A DNA stretch of 64,000 nucleotides from Acheta domesticus (Eukaryota > Arthropoda > Insecta > Orthoptera > Gryllidae), in contig JAHLJT010004567.1 of the NCBI GenBank assembly GCA_031308135.1, positions 31,531,602-31,595,601 on the forward strand, read 5' to 3'. The notes under the pieces were generated by a model that saw only the letters and a program-made list of their open reading frames with translations, searched no databases and had not been told where the DNA came from. Positions 46,280-55,779 of this stretch are shown piece after piece. The position numbers were made by a program, and so were the translations under genes. The stretch's first letter is position 1; every line of letters starts with the position of its first letter.

Positions 46280-46770
46280 CATCGATGCCGATGTTTTCAA
46301 AACATTGATGTTTCTATGAAAACGTAGATGATTAAACATCTATGCTTTGAAGTCGATGTTTTAAACATCGATGTAGTGAAGCTGATGATTTCTGAAAATC
46401 GATGTTTTGTGCTCCACGTTTTTAGGATTTCGGTATTTTTTCCATGAATGAAATATTCCCATAAGCACAATTTTAAAAGTTAAAATAGAAAATACTGATG
46501 GTACTACTGTCTGTTTATGTGCTCCAACCAAACTAACGATGTTTATACTACCTTCATCAACTGAGATGATCCCTCGCCTGAGATATTTTTGTATTTCCTT
46601 CTTCTTTTCCTGTATTTCGCAAAGGAGAGGCGTTTTATAACTTTGGTTTCAGTTACACTTTAATTATAAATTAATGATGTTTAAAAAATGTTTTTGGGCG
46701 ATGTATTATCAACATCGATGTTTTAATCTTGAGCATCAATGTTCGGCAACATTGATATTTTGTTGTCGTT
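46280..46770. repeat. ATCGATGTTT palindromic-motif clusters
   Basis: The words aaacatcgatg, aacattgatg and tcgatgttt recur in both orientations at two clusters, 46280-46420 and 46670-46765, with ordinary DNA between. Terminally placed inverted clusters like this are typical of subterminal repeats of a DNA transposon of the hAT kind. The outer parts share cg(c/a)caacaaa in inverted position (46268 and about 46767). I do not see a matching duplication to fix the ends. Confidence 0.5.
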
Positions 46771-46924
46771 GTCACATCATTAAAACAAACCTCTTTACCC
46801 GAAACTGATGCAAGTGGAGCCACAGGATTAAGAGGTATCAGCGGTAGGAGACATTTCTGGAATGCATCCTTTTTCTTAAATTTGGTTGTTGGATAGTGTG
46901 AAGAACTTGGTATAGGCTTCATTT

Positions 46925-47255
46925 TTGTTGGAAACTCTGATTTTTCGAAAATTGCAAAAATTCCAAAAATTGTCGTCTTCCTACAACTACAATTAAAAAG
47001 ATAGAAATTTTATCCCTTAATGAAATCTGTTACTTAAAGATAGTTTTTGAAATGTCATGTATAAATTTTCCAAAATTTGAGTACTTTTTTCGTAATTTTA
47101 CGTGAATAGAAATAGGACGAGAAAGTATGTGCTGTTTAGTACCCCACAACACATGTGTCGAAAAATTCCTGATTTATGCCGAGCATTACAATACTTTCTC
47201 TTACTGCATAGGTATGTAGAGAGGCGAGAAATTAAAAAGGGAGTGAAATGATATA
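46925..47255. repeat. R-AT repeat fragments
   Basis: It contains ttcgaaaattgcaaaaatt, gaaatctgttacttaaag, aggacgagaaagtatgtg and tacaatactttctcttact with aggcgagaaattaaaa. Both kinds of family ends lie within 120 bp, as if two copies abut. Confidence 0.6.
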
Positions 47256-47352
47256 TTGTGAAGTGTAGTGGCGGTCGTGGAGAGTAATGAAAGAGTACTG
47301 GTAACTGTAGGATCAAAAGCGGAGCGTGAATATTCACGACGTCCTTTGGGAA

Positions 47353-47392
<40 letters not shown>
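47353..47392. repeat. (GT)n microsatellite
   Basis: About 19 GT dinucleotides in a row. Confidence 0.97.
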
Positions 47393-47449
47393 TGTATGTT
47401 TGTGTATATATACATATGTCTCCGACTATAGATCCTTTAAGGCTACCAG

Positions 47450-47470
47450 ATGATGATGATGATGATGAGA
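47450..47470. repeat. Short (GAT)n microsatellite
   Basis: About six gat triplets following the GT array by 60 bp. Confidence 0.9.
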
Positions 47471-47474
47471 GATT

Positions 47475-48590
47475 TGAGGTAGAATAGTAAAGCAATGGGG
47501 ATGGAATCGACGTTCCTTCTGGAACGGCTTTTATGCTTCGCGGCGAGGTAGCAAAAAAGAGACAATAAGGAGTAAGGTGACAGTGTTTTCGTCCGAGGGC
47601 GAACGAGGGACGTTCAAGATGTGATGGGGTTGGATGGGCTGAGATATAACGCTTTTGCAATTCAGGCGACTCCTCAAAGGGATAGTTGCTTTGCAGGTAA
47701 AACGGAAGTTAGTTTTGTTGTCGGCATATCATGTAGGTTTCTTTGTCCTATCTTTGTTCCCCTTTAATTCGTCCATCCTATTTTTTTCTTTTATCGCATT
47801 ACGTGTTTGCGAGGAGACTACCCAGAGGCGGCTATTCCGTGGGTGCATTGTTAGGGACTACTAGATAACGGTCTTCCTAAACAGCAAGATGAATACGAGA
47901 GTGATAAGTGGGGGCAAAAAGCAAAATTATGGTGATGCATAATGATAATGTGATGGAATAATTGGCAAGGGAAAACAGAGAAGCCCGAGAAAGTATGTGG
48001 CAATCCCGATTTTTTCACTTCAAAAATTCTGCGGGGAGTCATTGGATTAGAAGGTCAGGTATCCAAGGTTGTTTGTTATAATAGCATGAGAAGTTGTGGT
48101 ACTTTTTTATACTGATTTTTGAGTGTATTGTAAAAATCTTTATAAGTTCAAAAAATTCACACAGTCTTAAAAAAAAAGAACTTTATTGTCCGATTCTCTG
48201 TAGCACGACGCTCGCGTCCCCACTCGCAACTCCTGTTCTCGAAAAACGTTTTAACTGAGCCACGCTTAACTCGAAAAACGAAAAACAGAACCAAGCTCTC
48301 AGAATCGCGGCTACCTTCCTACTACTCGCCTTAGCATTTTCTCTACATGTACACCTGCACCGCTGCCAATTCAAAAATAACAAAGCGCGCGGAAAATGCT
48401 AGGTACAAAATAATTGGATAGATTTTAGAAATTACAACAAATGACAAGACTGAATTTTAATATTTATCTCACAATTTATGTGTGTTTTAAGTAAATTGTT
48501 TCAAACAATGCTCATTTACATTACATTTCCCCTTCGTCTCTGTTAGACCACATTGCATCAGTCGAATGTCCATTACGCGGCTCCATTGGT
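47475..48590. other. Spacer
   Basis: Nothing recognised beyond short frames. Confidence 0.4.
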
Positions 48591-48594
48591 GAGA

Positions 48595-48905
48595 CTGAAT
48601 GCTCACGAGCATTCGCGTGTCTGGGTTAAAGCGCCGCCTGCGAAGCCTTGTAATTCACTGCGGCGCCATAGAGCACACTACCGTCGCTCGACTTCCTCGT
48701 TCACCACAAGGATGTAAACAAAGGCTTCGCCGATAGAACTAGAATCTGGAACGCGAGGCCCAGCAGGATGGTGGCGGACAGGCCATCTTTTGTTACACAT
48801 TTCACGCGCACAGCTAAATCCGAGAGGGGTGTGTTCTGTGTTTCGACACTTGTGGCGCGTCTGTCCGATGTGTTTGTGGCGTACAGACCGCGCTTCGTTT
48901 ACGAG
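48595..48905. promoter_or_regulatory. GC-enriched patch with a 102-codon frame
   Basis: The patch contains gcgccgcctgcgaagcc and cgctcgacttcctcg. A plus-strand ATG at 48768 (context caggatgg) opens 102 codons to 49073 with balanced composition but no recognisable domain. It could be a small ORF or chance; I do not promote it to a gene. Confidence 0.3.
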
Positions 48906-49435
48906 ATTAGTGACACGTGTGCTTCTACTGCATGTAGAGACGTGTTTGCATCATCTATATCTAATAGTTTAAAAGCTGCATACCAATGCCATTTTGATAC
49001 TGGGAAAACTCAAAGGGGTGGGTCAGCGACGGATTACAGTGTAAATTGCTATATAATGAAGGAAAATCGTAAATAAGGACAAATTTTACGTGTTTTAGTC
49101 AATGTATTACAATAATTTTCTGCATGCTTATGTAAAAATAAAAATGTTTGAGGGTACAGGCATAACTACTCGCATTTGTTCTTTTTCACTTCTTGCGGTT
49201 CTTTCCATGGGGACACATATATCAGTGTCCTCTTTTGAGAAGAACTAATTCAACATTCACTTCTACGATTACACAATTATTACACACATTAACAGATACT
49301 AAAATTAGTGCTGCAGTAGAATGGCCAAAAGACTTTCTCGTACTAGTTAGTTTTTGTGAGATGGATTGTCGGTTTTGCCCCATCCTCCTCCCAGGTGCCA
49401 TCTATCGCCGCCCAAAGAACTTTTTTTTAATTATT
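48906..49435. other. AT-rich spacer
   Basis: No supported features after the end of that frame. Confidence 0.4.
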
Positions 49436-49439
49436 TTCA

Positions 49440-50105
49440 AATTTTCGGTTTTATAATGGGCAAACTGAAATATAAATTTCAAATTATTATAGAAAAGTAA
49501 AAGCTCGTCCTGAATGGAAATTTTTGTTGAAAAATTTGGAGACGTTTTGAAGAAAATATTGTTTAAATGTGACTCTAAATGCGAAATTTGAAACTTTTTC
49601 ACAGAAAACGTTTGAGAGAAAACTTTTTCACAGAAAACTCGAGACATTTTATTAGAAATCATTTAAAGTACTTCTACTCGCAAATGCAATGATGTATACA
49701 AATTGCTGAAAAAATCGAACGTTTACAATATTCGAAAATTCAAAGTTAAAAGTCTTGAAAATCGGACCCATGTTTGTAAGTGTATTTTACTCTATTCTTA
49801 GAAAATGTTTGGAGCCGTTTTTGATAAAATTTTGAAGATGACCCAGGATAAAGAAACGTTTCATGTAAAGAAACCCCAAAAAATTCATGATTTTGAAAAT
49901 CGCAGAGTTTTGAATAAGTCAAGATCGGCTGAGGGGTTTTCAGTTTGGAAAATATCCTATGCGTATTAAGGCGTCAGTGTTGTTTTTTGGCAGACCGACG
50001 GACAGCCGAACGGACGGATATACGCTTTAAAAACATAACTTGTTCGGCACTAGGGGACCCCAAAACGTGTATTTCGGTTGAAATATCGAAATTGATTTTC
50101 TGCAA
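49440..50105. repeat. R-AT dispersed repeat copy
   Basis: It shares gaaaaatttggagacg, aatgcgaaatttgaa.ct, cacagaaaac and aaatacaat/aatgcaatgatgta words with the copy at 63640-64000, and gataaaattttgaagatg, ttcatgtaaagaaacccc with the family core. It contains gaccgacggacagccgaac, the expanded form of the family's gacgga motif. Confidence 0.65.
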
Positions 50106-50109
50106 TATT

Positions 50110-50676
50110 ACATTAACTTTCTCAATAATACTTATATTACTATGTATATTGTATTTACTTATACGTTGTACGAGACGTAGTACGAGTACGTACACGAGAC
50201 AGTAATAACATTGCAATATGTTCATTGCCAGGTCTAGCTGTAAGAAATCGCCGGAGTTCCACGAAGCAATCACGCATTTTGACGAATTCTTTTGTATACA
50301 TCTTATGGGCTAAGTATTGAAAGACAAAACTATCACGTAGGGTAAAGAAAGATTCTAGTGATACAAAACCTGAACGATGAAACGGTAATTTTTTACCTAA
50401 ACATAGATACACGAAAAGAGCTACACTTGCTCTGGTCGTTGTCACTCCCCGCTCTCATTGGTAGTCGACAGTTAAATTAAAAAAAACAACTCTTGTTGAT
50501 ATTTTAACAATACTGTCACTGCACCGCCCCAGAACTTTTGTAATCTCATTCATCCGTAATTAGGATTCTCTGCAAAATGTAACCAACTTTAAAACACTAC
50601 ACTTAACTTTTAAGAACTACGTTATAACCGATATAAATGCTTCGTGATAATTTGATTTACGAGAATATTATCGTAA
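50110..50676. other. AT-rich spacer
   Basis: No features recognised. Confidence 0.4.
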
Positions 50677-50684
50677 GTTATAAC

Positions 50685-51368
50685 TAGTGACCGGATTTTT
50701 ATGTAATTAAATATTTTTGTCTTTCTACTTACCGTCTTCAAAATTGTAATCTTGGCGAATCATAGCCCTCCTAACAAAATATCGATTTTTTTCGTTACAT
50801 GTTTTTACATATTTAGTACTATATTACATATTTTACTGTTTTCACAATACATTTTCTGATTTTATCAATTCTCTTCTATTTAATTCCATATCTTTTATGA
50901 AAATATGTATCTTCTTAAATTTCATCAGCATTTTCCCTACATTATTGGGGAAATCTGGGAGTTCAAATCATCAATGACACAGCGTTTTGTGATCTGTAAC
51001 CGTAATTTCGGAGAAAAATTTGCGATCACTGACGTGTAACACATCGATGAAGATGCTGCAGTGTATGTTTGCTGGTCGTACAACTCGTCAGTTTGTGCGA
51101 TGGCTTCTATTGAGATTAGTCTGGCTGCTAAACTACGGCCCTGGATTACAATAGATCAAGCTTTTACTACTGACGAGAAAGTTGTATGATGTAAAGTGAG
51201 CAGTTTTTCTATATGTAATTTCTTGCTATGTAAATGGTTTTTAATTAAATAATTTTAATATTACATATTACATCCCATTTTACATATTTCTTACATATTC
51301 TTACTGTTTTCATTATATTTTTATGTACATATTTTGACTTTTAATACTACACATTTTTCCGGTCTCTA
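50685..51368. mobile_element. hAT-type nonautonomous transposon, 684 bp
   Basis: The ends are tagtgaccgg and, as reverse complement, tagagaccgg: 9 of 10 identical. They are flanked by the 8-mers gttataac (50677-50684) and gttatagc (51369-51376), 7 of 8 identical. An 8-bp duplication with TAG termini is the hallmark of hAT insertion. Subterminal DNA is full of acatatt/aatatgtaa words on the right and left. The middle (50940-51190) is GC-richer and may be a relic of an internal gene, but no transposase motif is readable. Confidence 0.8.
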
Positions 51369-51376
51369 GTTATAGC

Positions 51377-51912
51377 ATTCACAACTAACAATACTTAAAT
51401 TAAATATATATTTGTTTTTTGACCTGTTCATCTGTTAAACAGGAATAACATCGTATGAATGAAATAAAAAACAGGCCTTATCAGAAAATAATGGTGCGTT
51501 TTAATGTAGAGCCAATTACATATTTTTAAACCTTTGCACGGAACTGTGATCTAATAAATAATTTATGAGAATATTACTTTCGAAAAATGAGTGATTGTAG
51601 TCAAAATCACATCTTCTGAAATTCTTCTCAAAATTGGATAGCCAAAACTTTAATTTGATTTATAATATTCTCTTTGAAGATACTTAATACTCACAATTTG
51701 TCTTTATTTGCAGAGTACTTCTTTTAAATATTTTCTTCATTAAACTACATTACTTTACCAGTGACATCAATTGAAGTTCTTCTTACATACGATTTTCAAG
51801 CATTAGTCCTGATTTGCCAGTGCTTGCAGATATGAACTACAAAGAACTTTCTTTGTAAATTTGAAGAAAGAATAAAATGTCACTTCATAATATATTAAAG
51901 GGGATAAATATA
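51377..51912. other. AT-rich spacer
   Basis: No features recognised. Confidence 0.4.
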
Positions 51913-51970
51913 CAGTCATTAGGAATAGTAGGAATAGTAGGAAATGGTGTGGCATTTACGATGCTATCAA

Positions 51971-52103
51971 TGAAATCAATATTTGATGTAGGCTCCTCAT
52001 CGTAATAGTTTATTTTCGCATAAAGCTTTTTCGGCCGCATTGCGGCCATCTTCAGTGCTACAAAATAATGATATTTAATGTAATTTAATTATATAAATAA
52101 TGA

Positions 52104-52142
<39 letters not shown>

Positions 52143-52242
52143 CATTATTTTGTAGCACTGAAGATGGCCGCAATGCGGCCGTAAAAGCTTTATGCGAAAA
52201 TAAACTATTACGATGAGGAGCCTACATCAAATATTGATTTCA
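51971..52242. mobile_element. 272-bp foldback element with hammerhead-like hairpins
   Basis: The 102-nt arms at 51971-52072 and 52141-52242 are inverted complements with a single mismatch. The 68-nt spacer holds an (att)n run. A 13-bp direct repeat, cagtcattaggaa, lies at 51913-51925 and 52241-52253 and may be the target-site duplication of the whole insert. Each arm, read on the right strand, contains ctgaaga, t, ggccgc, loop aat, gcggcc. The minus-strand copy continues gaaaaagc, fitting CUGANGA-stem-GAAA. The plus copy has gtaaaagc, breaking the GAAA. Confidence 0.9.
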
Positions 52243-52300
52243 GTCATTAGGAAATAGGTTTAGTGCCAAAAAGACGGAAACGATTTTCCCGGTCTTGCCG

Positions 52301-52344
52301 CGAAGTTGAAAACGAGAGTTGGCGAAGTTGAAAACGAGAGTTGG
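52301..52344. repeat. Perfect 22-bp tandem duplication
   Basis: The 22-bp unit starting cgaagttgaaaacgagag occurs twice head to tail without mismatch, so it is recent. Confidence 0.95.
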
Positions 52345-52845
52345 CTCGAACGCGGAGCTCCTGGGACGAAAGTCTTGGCGTCGCCAGCACTTCCTCCAGA
52401 TGATTTGTGGTGCGATGAAAGCTCTTGCAGTTTATCGCGAAGTCTAAAACCTAGACAGAAAATCATATTACCAGAAAAACTTTTTCGCATAAAGTTACAA
52501 GTTAAAATGATGTTAGAAGGCATTCTTATTAAGAGCTTAGTCGTGATGCTAAAGGAAACTTTTCATTACGTATAATTGTAAGTTTTGTTTCAAACTGTAA
52601 TTACTGCCTCGTCACAATAAGGCGCATGGATCGATCCCTGAGAGGCGTTCATTACTCCCTTTGAAGGCAGCGGTATTATTGCGTAACTTCCATCAAACGC
52701 ACTTTAAAGGTGTTGATTAAAGGTGTATTAAAGTTAATTCAAGCGCCTGATCTTTTCAACCAGTTTTGGTGAAATGAATCAGAAGGAAAAGTTTCGTAAT
52801 TCGCGCCTTCCCAACGTTGAAAGGGAGATTGCAATTTTCAAAATT
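52345..52845. other. Spacer
   Basis: No feature recognised. Confidence 0.4.
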
Positions 52846-52849
52846 ATAG

Positions 52850-53080
52850 AGGTTTTAATGAAAATATAAACTACTCCACTTTGTAAATGGACTTTTATCT
52901 ATTTCAGAAAAGCATTTAAAGAAAAGATTGCTTCCTTTGTTCAGAAAAATTTTTAAATTTCGGAGAGTTTTCATGAACAATACCTAAAAAAATTGAAATA
53001 TCTTGACTATCCTAGTCTAAACTAGATCTTAACCAAGTTTCAACACCAATTCTTCTAATTTGACAGGATAAGTGCCACAT
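52850..53080. repeat. Diverged R-AT repeat fragment
   Basis: It has ttcaaaattatagag, cagaaaaatttttaaattt, and aaattgaaatatcttgac with aaccaagttt. The match to the family core is weak. Confidence 0.35.
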
Positions 53081-53084
53081 CCCC

Positions 53085-54565
53085 CATCCATTCATCTGTT
53101 CATTCACACAGGCAGGTATAGAGACAGATATATCGAATCTCGGATACAAGTTTGCATGTATATCTTCACCACCTGTCCACCTCAATTTGCCCTAATCTTA
53201 ACCATCAGAGTTAATAGACGTTAATCGTGGCTTGTGAGCGAAGTTACTTCTCAATAGAACCCTACGTCCGCATTTTACAACCCTCACAGACCGTATTGTT
53301 GAGGTTATCCCACTACTTTTCCTCCCTAAATTATAGAAAAAAAAACTATCTTTGAAAACCGGTTTAACCATTTTTTTATCATTGCTTTTTCGTAGGTTTG
53401 ATGTACTTTACTGCCGTGAAAGGTTTAAAATTTTTCGACATTTAGAACATTTCCATTTTTTTCATTTTTTCGGTTTTATTTTCATTACAATTAAAGTAAC
53501 AGCCATTTACGCTTGATTCCTAGTTTTTGTACATTATTAAGATGCTTGGACATTATGGTACCATTTATTGTACTTAAAAAGGGCGTGTCCTATATGTTAA
53601 ACGGGATCCGAAAAACATTGAATATAATCTTGAACAATAAATCTCAATTTGAATTTCTTCCCCTCCTGAATTTTTATTTTCTTCGACATACGTAACTTTA
53701 TAAATAATCTGTTCCATTTTTTCTTTACGAGAATACGTACTCATTTGCATTCAAATATACCGCAACTATTGTCAGTACAAACCAATTTTGTAAATAAACT
53801 CATTGTCGTATTTTGGCACTTCGTAAGGTCTAGTGAGTAAAGCTAATCTAAGAAAGGTTCGACACGTAGTTACGTCCGTTTAACAGCCAACAGGGATTAA
53901 GTACAAACTCGGTACTTCTGATTTCAAAGGACCGTAAAGGCGGGAGTTATGTTTCACAGCTCCGTTGTAAATCCAAGAAAAGTCAGTCGGCGAATTGTAC
54001 GACACGACCACAAATGCACTCGCGTGATTATCGTTATAATTCCGACGGAGAAATACGGCCACCGGTAATAAACCCTTCATTTCGCAAGTCCAAAACCAAG
54101 TTATATTTTGAAATTTACTTCATAAAAGCTTAATTATTGTCTATTTAATGCTAATCGTTAGACTTCTTTGAATTTCTTTAAATAACTGTAAAGCTTACTT
54201 CCAGAAAAATTGAAGGTACATGGTGATGCCTTGGGCACTAAACTTAATTAAAAAGGTACTAGTTATATTAATTTCATATTTGCTTTTCATATCTATTTGC
54301 AAAACAATTTTCATGATTTCAAATTTTTACGAATATGATTGCAATCTTTTACGAAATTCTTGAAAATATAATACGCAGACGTTTGTTGTTCTTTTGACAA
54401 TTTTTCTTTTTCTTTTCTGACAATGAACGCATTTTTTGTACGATACAGAACCAGCTGTCCACCGACAATTTCTGCGGAGTCAGTGGTTTTTGATTTAGTT
54501 ATATTTGAAAATTTCAAATTGGCATTGCATATTGTTAATTATTCATCTACCTAGCAGATTCAGAA
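53085..54565. other. AT-rich spacer
   Basis: Short frames only. Confidence 0.4.
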
Positions 54566-54575
54566 TCTTCTAGAG

Positions 54576-54807
54576 CAGTGTTGTCAAGGTCGATGCCACG
54601 ATCGGGAGTCCGTGGCATGAGTGCCATGACGAAATAGCCCCTCCACGCAGTTTATTACCCCACCACCAGACAACGCCATCCCTATTGTAAAACGGCGGGG
54701 TTACTAATAGTTTTCTCTCCGGATGCTAGTTGCGCAGAGATGCTCATGGCATGCTACAGCGCCACGACGCATGCCACTGCCACCAGCGAAAGTCCTCGAC
54801 ATCACTG
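54576..54807. mobile_element. hAT-type MITE, 232 bp
   Basis: The ends are cagtgttgtcaagg and, as reverse complement, cagtgatgtcgagg, 12 of 14 identical. The flanking 8-mers are ttctagag (54568-54575) and ttatagag (54808-54815), 7 of 8 identical. Inside, ggcatg/catgcc words recur near both ends as subterminal inverted repeats. It is too short to code. It lies 140 bp before a CpG island. Confidence 0.8.
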
Positions 54808-54949
54808 TTATAGAGCATTATTCCATGGATTCAATCCGTGTCCCGTCCAAAATGATTCAGGAGATCCCGCACTCGGAGTGCGTCATGAGCGCGGCAGGAA
54901 AGTGAAGTTGTAAACGGTCGGTCACCCTTAAGCAACTGCGCCCGCCATA

Positions 54950-55472
54950 AACACTATCGCCCCTTTACGCAGGGCGGGCGGCGCGGAGGTGAGTCACCCC
55001 TGGCGGGGCGCGCACGTGGGAGAGGGGGCGGGGCCCGTCCACGCGACGCGGCCGGCCGGACGGCCGGCCAAGACGCCGCCGGCGGGGCGGCGGCCGGGAG
55101 GGGGCGCGGAACAGCGGCTGGACTCTGCGGAGCGCATATCGACCAAGACGGCGGCGGCGGCGGAGGCGGAGGCGGTGCGAGGGGCCGCGTGGAGGCGCGG
55201 GCGGTGGGCAGTTGGTCAGTGCGCGGTGCCCGCGCCCAGGGCTGGGCCACGGCGGTTGGGGTTGCGGGGTCGAAGGGTCGAAGGGCGGCGCCATTGGGCA
55301 GCAGCTGTGCGCGGAGGAATTCCGCGAGGTCCTCGGAGGGCCCGAGGACGCGGGCCCTCGCGCGGTCGCCGGCCACCGCAACAGCGTCGCCACAGCCCCC
55401 GCCGCCGTCACCGGCCCCGCCGCCTCCGCAGCCGCCGCTGCCGCCCCCGCCGGCAAAAGGGCGCGCTCAGCC
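54950..55472 (+). promoter_or_regulatory. Strong CpG island with internal splice donor
   Basis: About 520 bp of very CpG-dense DNA contains a CACGTG E-box (about 55012), a gggggcggggc GC box (55024), and several ggcggcggcgg words. A textbook donor, cggag|gtgagtc, at 54989-54994 could end a noncoding first exon. A second donor at 55488 follows. No TATA box is seen. The strength of the island and two plus-strand donors point to a plus-strand gene start. Confidence 0.6.
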
Positions 55473-55487
55473 ATGATGCTCTTTGAG
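55473..55487 (+). CDS. Candidate first coding exon end (M-M-L-F-E), product unknown
   Basis: ATG at 55473 (context cagccatgatg) gives M-M-L-F-E, ending at tttgag|gtaaggc, a near-perfect donor at 55488. The frame is open without a stop back to an ATG at 55212, so the coding part may be up to 92 codons, with an Ala/Pro-rich tract before the MMLFE. The start at 55473 is chosen because its Kozak context is good and the upstream residues look compositional. Donor phase is 0. The exon sits at the 3' edge of the CpG island. The next exon is not visible in the remaining 8.5 kb, so the first intron would be long. Confidence 0.35.
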
Positions 55488-55544
55488 GTAAGGCGGCGCT
55501 TCCTTTGGATGCTCGCCACAGGGGACGGTAAACATTTAGCCCTG

Positions 55545-55547
<3 letters not shown>

Positions 55548-55585
<38 letters not shown>
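55548..55585. repeat. (ATT)n microsatellite
   Basis: About 12 tta triplets. The hAT MITE at 55596 appears to have inserted into or beside it, since a second (att)n run resumes at 55752-55778 beyond the element. Confidence 0.95.
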
Positions 55586-55586
<1 letters not shown>

Positions 55587-55595
55587 TGCTATTAT

Positions 55596-55750
55596 CAGGG
55601 CTTGATTTCTAGCGGAATGCGACGGAACGGCGTTCCGGTACTTTCGAAATAATCGTTAAATTGTAATATAAGTATAAAACTATATCTATTAAAGTAATAA
55701 TTAATTTGGGGGAGCGTTCAGAGGCCTAATGTTTTATAAATCAAGCACGG
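55596..55750. mobile_element. hAT-type MITE, 155 bp
   Basis: The left end is cagggcttgattt. The right end reverse-complemented is ccgtgcttgattt, 11 of 13 identical. The flanking 8-mers are gctattat (55588-55595) and gatattat (55751-55758), 7 of 8 identical. It lies about 110 bp inside the putative first intron of the candidate gene at 55473. Confidence 0.7.
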
Positions 55751-55779
55751 GATATTATTATTATTATTATTATTATTTA

